The position numbers and the translations under genes are program-made. The notes under the pieces are model-generated. The model was not told where the DNA came from. It saw only the letters and a program-made list of their open reading frames with translations, and ran no database searches. A stretch of 22,970 nucleotides of DNA from assembly GCA_034926785.1 (NCBI GenBank), contig JAYFQU010000054.1, forward strand, positions 1 through 22,970. The letters run 5' to 3'. Source of the DNA: UBA7703 sp034926785. GTDB taxonomy: Bacteria; Bacillota; Clostridia; Christensenellales; CAG-138. Positions 1 to 6,542 of the stretch are shown here, one piece after another; the first letter of the stretch is position 1; each line of letters begins with the position of its first letter.

Positions 1-142
1 CCGATGGGTTTTACTTTGGGTTAAAATGACGCGAATCGCGCCATTTTTTCACAAATTCGGCGAATGAATCGCCAAATTTGAAGGAACATGGGGGATTTTC
101 GAAATCCCCCAACCCCCCTACTGGGTTTGTTGATGCTCTGAA
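1..142 (-). repeat. Interspersed multi-hairpin repeat, copy 1 (cut by window start)
   Basis: This is the reverse complement of the repeat at 3588-3753. Over about 137 aligned bases I count one substitution and one 1-base indel, which is remarkable for non-coding DNA. Read on the minus strand it carries a GGGGGATT-type stem (about 90-110), the 11-bp stem around 52-78, and the GGCGCG/CGCGTC stem around 28-42. Base 1 falls inside the fourth stem (CCCATCGG half), so the 3' end of the copy lies outside the window. It follows the YgjP gene in the sense direction, so it would be part of that gene's 3' UTR. Function is unknown. Confidence 0.9.
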
Positions 143-175
143 ATGAGCCAATGCGGTTGCATTGGCTCATCTTTT
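143..175 (-). terminator. Terminator hairpin after the metallopeptidase gene
   Basis: A perfect 12-bp stem (143-154 with 159-170) with loop GGTT begins just beyond the TAA at 174-176. On the plus strand it is followed by CTTTTATATT. On the minus strand, the direction of the gene, only a short TTTC follows before the repeat begins. The repeat therefore appears to have separated this hairpin from a proper U-tail. Confidence 0.7.
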
Positions 176-863
176 ATATTCGCTCTTTGAGCAGCTTTCG
201 AACGCGCTTCCAGTCGGGGTAATACTCGTCCATTCGCCGCCAAAACTTCTCCCCGTGCCCCGCCTCGTGCAAGTGGCAGAGCTCATGAACGAGCACATAG
301 CGGAGGCACTCGGTTGGCCGCTCCGCAAGGCGCAGGTTGAGCGTAATCATCGCTGTTTTCGTGTTACAGGTGCCCCAGCGGGTCTTCATGTCCCGCACCT
401 TGATCTCCTCCGCGCGCTTACCGACCGCCCGTTCCGCCGCGGGCAGCATCGCCCCCGCCATCTCGTACAGCTCCGCACGATACCAGGCGTCGATGGCTTT
501 TTTTCTCGTTAGCGTGTCCGCATCCGGTCGAATCGCGAGCTCCAGCGTCTCGCCCCGTTTCTCCGCACGCACCCGCCCACCGCGATATTTCAGCTGCAAC
601 GTCAGCCGCTTGCCAAAGTAAGGCAGTTCGTCCCCATCCTCATAGGCACATGGCGCATGGTTCGCCTGTTTGGCGAGCTGCTGTCCGATCCAGTCCTCAC
701 GGCTGAGCACAAAACGGGAAATCTCCGCGTCGCTGGTATGAAGCGGCGCGTTGACCGCAATGCCGCCATCCTGCGGCGTCACCCGAAGATACATATTCTT
801 GATGCGTTTCTTCGTCACGCTGACTTCATATCGCCCGATTTGCTGGCTGACGGCTTTTGCCAT
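174..863 (-). CDS. YgjP-family (DUF45, WLM-like) zinc metallopeptidase
   Basis: This 229-residue protein has the YgjP/DUF45 architecture: an N-terminal beta-rich part, the family motif MKTRWGTC (159-166), and a C-terminal zinc site HELCH (193-197) with a third histidine in AGH (203), followed by a WRRMDEYYPDW stretch typical of the family. It is expected to be a soluble cytoplasmic metalloprotease-like protein; physiological substrates of the family are poorly known. The ATG at 863 is chosen over an upstream in-frame ATG at 953 because it has GAGG eight bases upstream and the conserved domain begins soon after. It lies 99 bp downstream of the HTH gene, on the same strand and probably co-transcribed. 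The family call is secure; the role is not. Confidence 0.88.
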   Translation of the reverse strand: MAKAVSQQIGRYEVSVTKKRIKNMYLRVTPQDGGIAVNAPLHTSDAEISRFVLSREDWIGQQLAKQANHAPCAYEDGDELPYFGKRLTLQLKYRGGRVRAEKRGETLELAIRPDADTLTRKKAIDAWYRAELYEMAGAMLPAAERAVGKRAEEIKVRDMKTRWGTCNTKTAMITLNLRLAERPTECLRYVLVHELCHLHEAGHGEKFWRRMDEYYPDWKRVRKLLKERI

Positions 864-962
864 GACATATCCTCGCTTATGACGCCCTTTTCCCGCCAAC
901 GGTGTAATGCGCGAATCGGGCCGCTCATTCTGCTGCATTTTATCATTCCCCAATCCAGCGCG

Positions 963-1391
963 TCAATCGTGCGTCTCGCCTTCCGTATAAGCCCCGTCCT
1001 CCGGCGCGCTGGTGCGAAGGCCAAACAAGCCGGCCAATCCAGCCTCAATCGCCGCATAAAGCACGATTTCCAAAATATCCTCGCGCCATTTATACAGCGT
1101 CGATTCCGAAACGCTGAGCTCCAGGCTCAGGCGAATCATCCGTGCGCGTGTCGGTTGACTGCGCGGCAGCGGCGCATCCAGGCCAAACAGCCTGCTCATA
1201 AACCGTTCCTTAACAGGATCCGCCGCGCGAAAATACGTGCGCGCAGCGTCAATTGCGTTTTGCCAGCCGGTTACGGCCCCTCTCTCCGCGCGCATAGCGG
1301 CTGGGCGATAGATCTTGGATTGGTTGCGGCGATAGTTGAGCAGCTGCCGTTTCGCCTCGGCTCGCAGATGCGGCAATGTGGTCGCTTTCAT
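963..1391 (-). CDS. Small HTH protein, ArpU-like (phage-type transcriptional regulator)
   Basis: This 142-residue basic protein has an N-terminal helical region rich in Arg and Lys and a C-terminal helix-turn-helix that reads like a sigma-region-4 module (LSVSESTLYKWREDILEIV, roughly residues 99-117). That layout resembles ArpU-type late regulators of Gram-positive phages, but the match is by eye only. The start at 1391 is supported by AGAGGAGG placed 5 bases upstream. The promoter region contains several overlapping palindromes (1405-1442), which suggests auto-regulation or repression. No other phage genes are visible, so it is either domesticated or a chromosomal relative. An unrelated HTH family is possible. 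Confidence 0.6.
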   Translation of the reverse strand: MKATTLPHLRAEAKRQLLNYRRNQSKIYRPAAMRAERGAVTGWQNAIDAARTYFRAADPVKERFMSRLFGLDAPLPRSQPTRARMIRLSLELSVSESTLYKWREDILEIVLYAAIEAGLAGLFGLRTSAPEDGAYTEGETHD

Positions 1392-1404
1392 TTTGTCCTC
1401 CTCT

Positions 1405-1442
1405 GTTCGCATAATACGAACGTTTGTACGTTTATTATAAAC
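1405..1442 (-). promoter_or_regulatory. Palindrome-dense promoter/operator of the HTH gene
   Basis: Within 38 bp there are overlapping dyads: GTTCG-N7-CGAAC (1405-1421), CGAAC-GTTT-GTACG (1417-1430, one base from the Gram-positive LexA-type CGAAC-N4-GTTCG pattern), and the 13-bp palindrome GTTTATTATAAAC (1430-1442). The last contains a TATAAT -10 on the minus strand (1434-1439). No good -35 is visible at the expected spacing. The cluster lies between the -10 and the ATG at 1391. It is a plausible repressor operator; whether LexA, the HTH protein itself or another factor binds is unknown. Confidence 0.45.
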
Positions 1443-1736
1443 CGTTCCACGTTTTTTGCGGTGGCGTAACCTGTACAATTCACTCCAAGTTTCGATACAT
1501 TTTCGGGTAATTTATCGTTTTCTGTCGTATTTTTGTGATTGGATCCATCGCCCTACGTTCCTCGCTGCCCACGCTGTGATCTCATTTTTAAAAAAATGTT
1601 GCAATCCGTTCACCTGACGGGTGCGGCACAAACGTTGCCTGCCGGAGCAAGTCGTGTTATCATAAGGAAAGTGAATTTTCTTCGCTTGTTTGGTTGCGCA
1701 AAACGCACGGCTCGCGATCATAGATACAGGGGTTAT
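1443..1736. other. Divergent intergenic region
   Basis: This is the remainder of the 345-bp gap between the HTH gene (-) and the DUF2156 gene (+). Apart from the operator cluster at its left edge and the promoter at 1635-1663 I see no convincing gene, RNA or repeat. An open frame upstream of 1737 continues into the DUF2156 gene but lacks a ribosome binding site. Confidence 0.5.
1635..1663 (+). promoter_or_regulatory. Sigma-A-like promoter for the DUF2156 gene
   Basis: TTGCCT (1635-1640), a 17-bp spacer and TATCAT (1658-1663) predict a start near 1670 and a leader of about 67 nt before the ATG at 1737. Confidence 0.45.
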
Positions 1737-2627
1737 ATGTTGGAGTTTTCAAAAATAACGATACAGAATGCGGCCGAACTGCGGCCATATCTGAGCGTTC
1801 AACCGTTCCGCAGCTGCGACTATACGCTTGGCGCCGTCTTCCAGTGGCGCGCATATTTCAAATCCGCCTTTGCGATTGTGTCCGGCATGCTTGTCATGCT
1901 TGCGACCTATCCGGGCGAAGGCGTCTGCTTTGTTTATCCCGTCGGCAACGGGGATCTTTGCGGCGCGCTGGACGCCATCGAAGCGCACGCAAAAGAGGTC
2001 GGCATGCCGCTTCGCTTTTGCGCCGTGCCGGAAGAAGGCGTGGCGGTGCTGCAGGCGCGCTACGGCGACCGGGCGATCATCAGCACGCATCGCAATTGGG
2101 CGGACTATCTCTACAACGCTTGCGACCTGATCTCGTTTCCCGGCAAAAAATACCACACGCAGCGCAACCATCTAAACCGCTTCTGCAAGGACAATCCGAG
2201 CGCCTGTTTTGTGCCCGTTACCGAAAAAACACTGCCTGCCGCAATCGCTTTTTTGGATGAATATGAGCAGCATGTGCCGCTCGACAAGGTGATTGAGGCG
2301 GAGGAGATGAAGCGCGCAAAGGAGCTCTTGGCCGATTCGCTTGTGCTGGGTCAAAAGGCGGGGTATATTGAGGTTGCGGGGACCATCGTCGCGCTTTCCA
2401 TCGGCGAAGTGGTTGGCGACACGCTGCACTGCCATGTGGAAAAAGCGCGCGTGGACTACGCGGGTTCCTATCAGGCGATTGTGTCCTGGTTCGCAAAATA
2501 TGCCGTAGAGAACGATACCCTCTATATCAATCGTGAGGATGATTCCGGCGAAGAGGCGTTGCGCTATTCCAAGCTGGCCTACCGCCCGATTCGCCTGATC
2601 GATAAATATTGGGTGACGATCCTATAG
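1737..2627 (+). CDS. DUF2156 protein (phosphatidylglycerol lysyltransferase C-terminal-like, GNAT fold)
   Basis: This 296-residue soluble protein matches the stand-alone DUF2156 pattern: two tandem GNAT-like halves, an early FRSCDYTLGAVFQWR segment, the central FPGKKYHTQRNHLNRF block typical of the family, and a C-terminal block containing YINREDDSGEEALRYSK and YRPIRLIDKYW. In MprF-type enzymes this domain transfers aminoacyl groups from tRNA to lipid; stand-alone forms have no settled substrate, and there is no membrane flippase domain here. The start at 1737 is preferred over 1539 because AGGGG lies just upstream and homology begins there. The DUF975 gene follows after 74 bp on the same strand. 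Confidence 0.82.
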   Translation: MLEFSKITIQNAAELRPYLSVQPFRSCDYTLGAVFQWRAYFKSAFAIVSGMLVMLATYPGEGVCFVYPVGNGDLCGALDAIEAHAKEVGMPLRFCAVPEEGVAVLQARYGDRAIISTHRNWADYLYNACDLISFPGKKYHTQRNHLNRFCKDNPSACFVPVTEKTLPAAIAFLDEYEQHVPLDKVIEAEEMKRAKELLADSLVLGQKAGYIEVAGTIVALSIGEVVGDTLHCHVEKARVDYAGSYQAIVSWFAKYAVENDTLYINREDDSGEEALRYSKLAYRPIRLIDKYWVTIL

Positions 2628-2701
2628 ATCTCTTATCGTCCAGGCGATTCAACCGCGCAGCGCCTGCTGCCGGTACATGATAAAAATGGGGGGATAAATC
2701 T

Positions 2702-3535
2702 ATGAGAAGGGCAAGAGATTTTCGTGAAACCGCTTGGGGCACCCTGCGCGGGCGTTATTGGTGGGCGGTGCTCGCCGCACTGATTGCCAGTATCCTCGGC
2801 GGATCTGCCGGACAAAACCCGATCAGCTTCCGATTCAACAATTTTGATGTTAATCAGTTCTCTCAAAACGCACGGCAGATGATGGATGGCCGGTTTGATT
2901 CAGAGGCTGTCGCAACGCTGATCCGCCCGATTGCTAGCGTCGTTGCCGCGCTCGCGGGGATTGCTTTCGTCTGTGCCATTGGGCTCTTCCTTGTCGGCAG
3001 CGCGGTGGAGTTGGGCTATAATCTCTTTAATCTATCGCTTTACGAAAGCAAGAGCGCGCCAAAAATTGATTCGCTGTTTTCGCGTTTTTCCATCTTTGGC
3101 AACGCACTTTTGCTTCGCTTTCTGATGACGCTGAAAATCTTTCTCTGGTCGCTGCTCTTCATCGTGCCGGGCATCGTCGCGGCCTATCGTTACGCGATGG
3201 CCCCCTATCTGCTCGCCGAGCATCCGGAGTTGACCGCCTCGGAGGCCATTGAGCAATCCAAGCAGAAGATGGCCGGCAACAAGGGAAGGCTATTCTGCCT
3301 GCAGCTAAGCTTTATCGGTTGGTTTCTACTGGCCGCGCTCACGGCGGGCATTGGGTTCATCTTCCTCGCGCCCTATACCAAAGCCGCCGAAACCGCGTTT
3401 TATCTCGACTTGACTGGGCGCCTGCCACTCCCGCAGCCCGCCGCGTCTCCCGCGCCGGACGCCGCGAATCCTCCCGCTTCCCCCGTCGCTCCGTCGCTTG
3501 GCGAAGGGGAATCCGGCGGAAAAGAATTCATCTAA
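2702..3535 (+). CDS. DUF975 family integral membrane protein
   Basis: This 277-residue protein begins with the DUF975 signature: a basic N-terminus, then ARDFRETAWGTLRGRYWWAVL leading into the first membrane helix. A longer hydrophilic loop follows (about 35-75), then several hydrophobic segments near 77-103, 140-160 and 200-225, and the usual late motif LAEHPELTASEAIEQSKQKM. The last 40 residues are rich in Pro, Ala and Ser and probably disordered and cytoplasmic. A GGGGGG ribosome binding site lies 8 bases before the ATG. The family has no established function. It may share a transcript with the DUF2156 gene and is followed by the hairpin-flanked repeat copy 2. Confidence 0.8.
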   Translation: MRRARDFRETAWGTLRGRYWWAVLAALIASILGGSAGQNPISFRFNNFDVNQFSQNARQMMDGRFDSEAVATLIRPIASVVAALAGIAFVCAIGLFLVGSAVELGYNLFNLSLYESKSAPKIDSLFSRFSIFGNALLLRFLMTLKIFLWSLLFIVPGIVAAYRYAMAPYLLAEHPELTASEAIEQSKQKMAGNKGRLFCLQLSFIGWFLLAALTAGIGFIFLAPYTKAAETAFYLDLTGRLPLPQPAASPAPDAANPPASPVAPSLGEGESGGKEFI

Positions 3536-3562
3536 ACCTTGCGGTCACAACCGCAAAATTGG

Positions 3563-3588
3563 CAGAGGCGCCCGGATGGGCGCCTCTG
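3563..3588 (+). terminator. Left copy of the duplicated terminator hairpin
   Basis: An 11-bp stem with loop GGAT (AGAGGCGCCC on the left arm) lies shortly after the DUF975 stop. No U-tract follows; the repeat begins immediately. The 23 bases 3565-3587 recur exactly at 3754-3776 on the other side of the repeat. A weaker hairpin (3539-3545 with 3550-3556) precedes it. Confidence 0.75.
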
Positions 3589-3753
3589 AGCATCAGCAAA
3601 CCCAGTAGGGGGGTTGGGGGATTCGAAAATCCCCCATGTTCCTTCAAATTTGGCGATTCATTCGCCGAATTTGTGAAAAAATGGCGCGATTCGCGTCATT
3701 TTAACCCAAAGTAAAACCCATCGGCAGAGTCCGCAGGACTTTGTCGATGGGCT
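3588..3753 (+). repeat. Interspersed multi-hairpin repeat, copy 2 (reference copy)
   Basis: This is the most complete copy, about 166 bp, lying between two convergent genes. It holds four stem-loops in order: A, 3616-3623 with 3628-3635 (8 bp, loop CGAA); B, 3646-3656 with 3662-3672 (11 bp, one G-U); C, 3681-3688 with 3692-3699 (8 bp, one G-U, extendable by flanking A/T); D, 3717-3732 with 3736-3751 (16 bp, two G-U, loop GCA). All four wobble positions are G-U only when read on the plus strand. There is no open reading frame of note. It is likely a MITE-like or REP-like element; it could also be a structured RNA in the 3' UTR. Confidence 0.92.
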
Positions 3754-3782
3754 GAGGCGCCCGGATGGGCGCCTCTTGTTTG
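3754..3782 (+). terminator. Right copy of the duplicated terminator hairpin
   Basis: A 9-bp perfect stem (3754-3762 with 3767-3775, loop GGAT) is followed by the T-rich run CTTGTTTGTTG. It is identical to the hairpin at 3565-3587 and lies between the repeat and the 3' end of glgA. It probably served as a shared terminator for the two convergent transcription units. Confidence 0.75.
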
Positions 3783-3793
3783 TTGCTGTCCTG

Positions 3794-5299
3794 TCAGTCC
3801 AGCGCTTCGGTTTCCAGCTCCGCCGGCTTTTGCTCCGCTTCCGGCCGGATGCCTTCCGCCTTTGCCTGCGGCAGCATTTTACCATATAGTTCCAGATAGG
3901 CGCATGCGGGCTTTGTCCAATCAAACCGGTCCGCCATGCCGCGCAGCATCATCCGCTTCCACATAGGCTTGTCCTCGTTCCAATACTTGACAGCCCGCTC
4001 AATGGTAAAGAGCATCTCGTGCGCATTGTAGTTTGCAAACGAAAACCCGTTACCCTCGTCGGTATACATGTTATAAGGCGTAATCGTGTCCCTTAGCCCG
4101 CCCGTTTCGCGTACGACGGGCACACTGCCGTAGCGCAGGGCTATCATCTGACTCAGTCCGCAGGGCTCAAACTGGGAGGGCATGAGGAAGAGATCGGAGC
4201 CGGCGTAGATGCGGTGCGCAAGTCCTTCGTCGAGTTCGATGCGCGCATGAACGCGTTTGGGATAGCGCCAGTTTGCCCAGTTAAGCAGATCGACAAACCG
4301 CCGATCCCCCTTGCCGAGAAAGACCATTTGTACGTCGCTCTTGAGGATGTCGCCCAACACGCGTTCCACCAGATCAAGCCCTTTCTGCTGAGAGAGCCGC
4401 GCGATCATGCCGATGAGCGGGACATCCCGTTCCTCCAGGCCGCATTCACGCTGCAGGCTGCGTTTGCAGGCCTGCTTTCCCGTCAGGTCATCCGCGTCAA
4501 AATGATCCTGCAGGAACCTGTCGTTGGAGGGATTGAATATTGTATAATCCAGGCCGTTCAGAATTCCGCTGAGCGTGTTTTCCCGCGCGCGAAGCAGCCC
4601 GTTCAGGTTTTCACCAAAGTATGGCGTTTTAATCTCCTCCGCGTAGGTCGGGCTCACGGTGCAGAGCCGGTCAGCAAATACTAAGCCGCCCTTCATGCAG
4701 CTGATGCAGCCGTAAAACTCAAGATACTCATAGGTAAAATAGCGTTCGTCCAACCCCAGCCTGCCCGCGATCTCGCGCCAGGAAAAGAGGCCCTGATACT
4801 TGAGATTATGGATGGAGAATACGGTGCGAATGCGCGCATAGTCCGCCTTCGCGGCATATTGCGTCTTGAGCAGTGCGGCGATTAGCCCTGTCTGCCAGTC
4901 GTTCAGGTGCAGCACATCCGGAAAAAACCCTATCTTCGGCAGCGCCTCGAGCACGGCGCGGCAGAAAAACGCAAATCGCAATCCCTCCGCAAGCCCGTCT
5001 CCGTAGATCTCGTTGACAGAGAAATAGGATTCGTTGTCTATAAAATAGTAGGTCACCCCGTGATCGGTTACGCGCTCAATGCCGCAATAGAGCTTCTCCA
5101 GCCCGAAACACACCTGAAAGTGGCAAACATGCTCCATGCGGTTCTTCCAGTAGTCGTCGATTGCACGATACTTAGGGAGGATAACACGAACATCCTGCCC
5201 CTGCTCGCTCAGCGCGATGGGAAGCGCGCCCGCAACATCCGCCAGGCCGCCTGTTTTGACAAACGGCACGCATTCGCTCGCGCAAAACAACACCTTCAT
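3794..5299 (-). CDS. glgA: Glycogen synthase (ADP-glucose type, GT5)
   Basis: This enzyme adds glucose from ADP-glucose to the non-reducing ends of alpha-1,4-glucan. The 501-residue protein shows the GT5 landmarks: the N-terminal KTGGLADVAGALP loop (from residue 15) that binds ADP-glucose, HLNDWQTGL, SIHNLKYQG, the second Rossmann domain beginning near IGMIARLSQQKGLDL, and the acceptor/nucleotide motif EPCGLSQMIALRYG followed by RETGGLRDTI. The start at 5299 has GGGAGGG seven bases upstream; an upstream in-frame start at 5374 lacks homology. A charged tail of about 25 residues extends past the usual end. It is the last gene of the glg operon, 118 bp after glgD, the only sizeable gap in the operon. 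Confidence 0.96.
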   Translation of the reverse strand: MKVLFCASECVPFVKTGGLADVAGALPIALSEQGQDVRVILPKYRAIDDYWKNRMEHVCHFQVCFGLEKLYCGIERVTDHGVTYYFIDNESYFSVNEIYGDGLAEGLRFAFFCRAVLEALPKIGFFPDVLHLNDWQTGLIAALLKTQYAAKADYARIRTVFSIHNLKYQGLFSWREIAGRLGLDERYFTYEYLEFYGCISCMKGGLVFADRLCTVSPTYAEEIKTPYFGENLNGLLRARENTLSGILNGLDYTIFNPSNDRFLQDHFDADDLTGKQACKRSLQRECGLEERDVPLIGMIARLSQQKGLDLVERVLGDILKSDVQMVFLGKGDRRFVDLLNWANWRYPKRVHARIELDEGLAHRIYAGSDLFLMPSQFEPCGLSQMIALRYGSVPVVRETGGLRDTITPYNMYTDEGNGFSFANYNAHEMLFTIERAVKYWNEDKPMWKRMMLRGMADRFDWTKPACAYLELYGKMLPQAKAEGIRPEAEQKPAELETEALD

Positions 5300-5380
5300 G
5301 AAAAAGCCCTCCCTGATTCGTTCGTTATTCCGCTTTTTCGAGAAAAGAAAGTCAGGCGAGACACAGCCCGCCATATTTCA

Positions 5381-5404
5381 GCGCGGGGTATCCTGCCCCC
5401 GCGC
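5381..5404 (-). other. GC-rich hairpin between glgD and glgA
   Basis: GCGCGGGG (5381-5388) pairs perfectly with CCCCGCGC (5397-5404) around an 8-nt loop, within the 118-bp glgD-glgA spacer. There is no U-tract, so it is not a standard terminator. It could be a processing or stability element that sets GlgA level relative to upstream genes. Confidence 0.45.
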
Positions 5405-5417
5405 GGATACAAATCCG

Positions 5418-6542
5418 TTAAATCGTCGTGCCTTTTTTCAGAATAATCGGGAACCCGTCATAGCCGTTGAGTGTGCGGCCTTCGCGTACGGTTACGCCTT
5501 TATCAAGAATGACATGATCCATCACGCAGTTTTCGCCAATGCTTACGCCCTGCATCAGAATGCTGTTTTTGATGACAGCGCCTTTTTTTACGCTGACGCC
5601 GCGAAATACGATGCTGTTTTCAACGGTACCCTCAATCTGGCAGCCGTCCGCCAGCATAGAGTTTTTCACCACCGCGTTTTCTCCGTACTTCGCGCTGACC
5701 TCGTCCTTAACCTTTGTGTAGATCGGGTGCGCGGGATTAAAGAGGTCGTTACGCACCTCGGGTTGCAGGAGCGCGAGGTTATGGCGAAAGAAATCGTTGA
5801 CCGAATCCAGCCGCGCGACGTAGCCGCCATAGGAGAACCCCATAATTTTTAGCGTTGCGCATTTCTTGAGCAGAATATCGCGCGTCAGATCATAGTCCCC
5901 GTGAGAATATGCCTCCTCTACGAGATACTCCAGCAATAGCTTGTCCATGATCATCACATCGCAGCTTCTGTGCGTGGAGCGCGGCGTAAAGGGGTTGAGC
6001 TCCATCTCCGTCACGCGCTCGTTTGCGTCCATCAGCAGCCGCAGATCGAGGTTTTGTTCGTCGCTGACCTCGGTTTCCGCCTCGTTATAGAGCATGGTGA
6101 TGTTCGCGCGCGTCTCCACATGCCGCGCGATCATCTCGTTAAACGTCATATTAAAGATGGTATGGCTGCCGGAGAGGATGACATATTGCTGCGGGCAGCG
6201 ACGCACATACCCCAGGCAGGAGCGGATAGCGTCCACGCTCCCGCGATAGAGCCCCGTGTTTTCCTTGGTCATGAACGGCGGCAGCAGGAAGAGGCCTTCA
6301 CGCTTTCTGTGCAGGTCCCATTCCTTGCCGGAGCCGAGATGATCCATCAAAGAATGATAGTTTTTCTGCGTAATGAGGCCAACGCTGGTGACGCCGGAGT
6401 TGACCAGATCCGAAAGGATAAAGTCGATGCAGCGATATCGGCCGCCAAAGGGAACCGCGGCCACGGAGCGCGAGAGTGCAAGGTCGCGCAGCAGCGGGTT
6501 GGTTTCTCCTGTGTAGATGAGGCCAAACGCGTTACTTGTCAT
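5418..6542 (-). CDS. glgD: GlgD, non-catalytic subunit of ADP-glucose pyrophosphorylase
   Basis: This 374-residue GlgC paralog has a nucleotidyltransferase fold followed by a left-handed beta-helix with hexapeptide-like repeats (from about 285). It retains VPFGGRYRCIDF but lacks catalytic features: the glycine-rich GGxGxRL loop is replaced by YTGETNPLLRDL, and the metal-binding Asp of SGDH is Ser (SGSH, S126). In Bacillota, GlgD associates with GlgC and modulates its activity rather than acting alone. The start at 6542 has GGAGGAAG upstream and overlaps the end of glgC by 11 bp, so translation is probably coupled. It follows GlgC in the operon as expected. Confidence 0.95.
   Translation of the reverse strand: MTSNAFGLIYTGETNPLLRDLALSRSVAAVPFGGRYRCIDFILSDLVNSGVTSVGLITQKNYHSLMDHLGSGKEWDLHRKREGLFLLPPFMTKENTGLYRGSVDAIRSCLGYVRRCPQQYVILSGSHTIFNMTFNEMIARHVETRANITMLYNEAETEVSDEQNLDLRLLMDANERVTEMELNPFTPRSTHRSCDVMIMDKLLLEYLVEEAYSHGDYDLTRDILLKKCATLKIMGFSYGGYVARLDSVNDFFRHNLALLQPEVRNDLFNPAHPIYTKVKDEVSAKYGENAVVKNSMLADGCQIEGTVENSIVFRGVSVKKGAVIKNSILMQGVSIGENCVMDHVILDKGVTVREGRTLNGYDGFPIILKKGTTI

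Noticed and set aside
657..1469. 270-residue plus-strand open frame opposite the metallopeptidase and HTH genes
   Set aside because: It spans two real genes and their spacer, has no ribosome binding site or domain, and arises from the GC-rich codon pattern.
3588..3753. CRISPR array or attenuator
   Set aside because: The stems within one repeat differ from each other and there are no regular direct repeats with spacers. The unit is one multi-hairpin element repeated far apart in the window.
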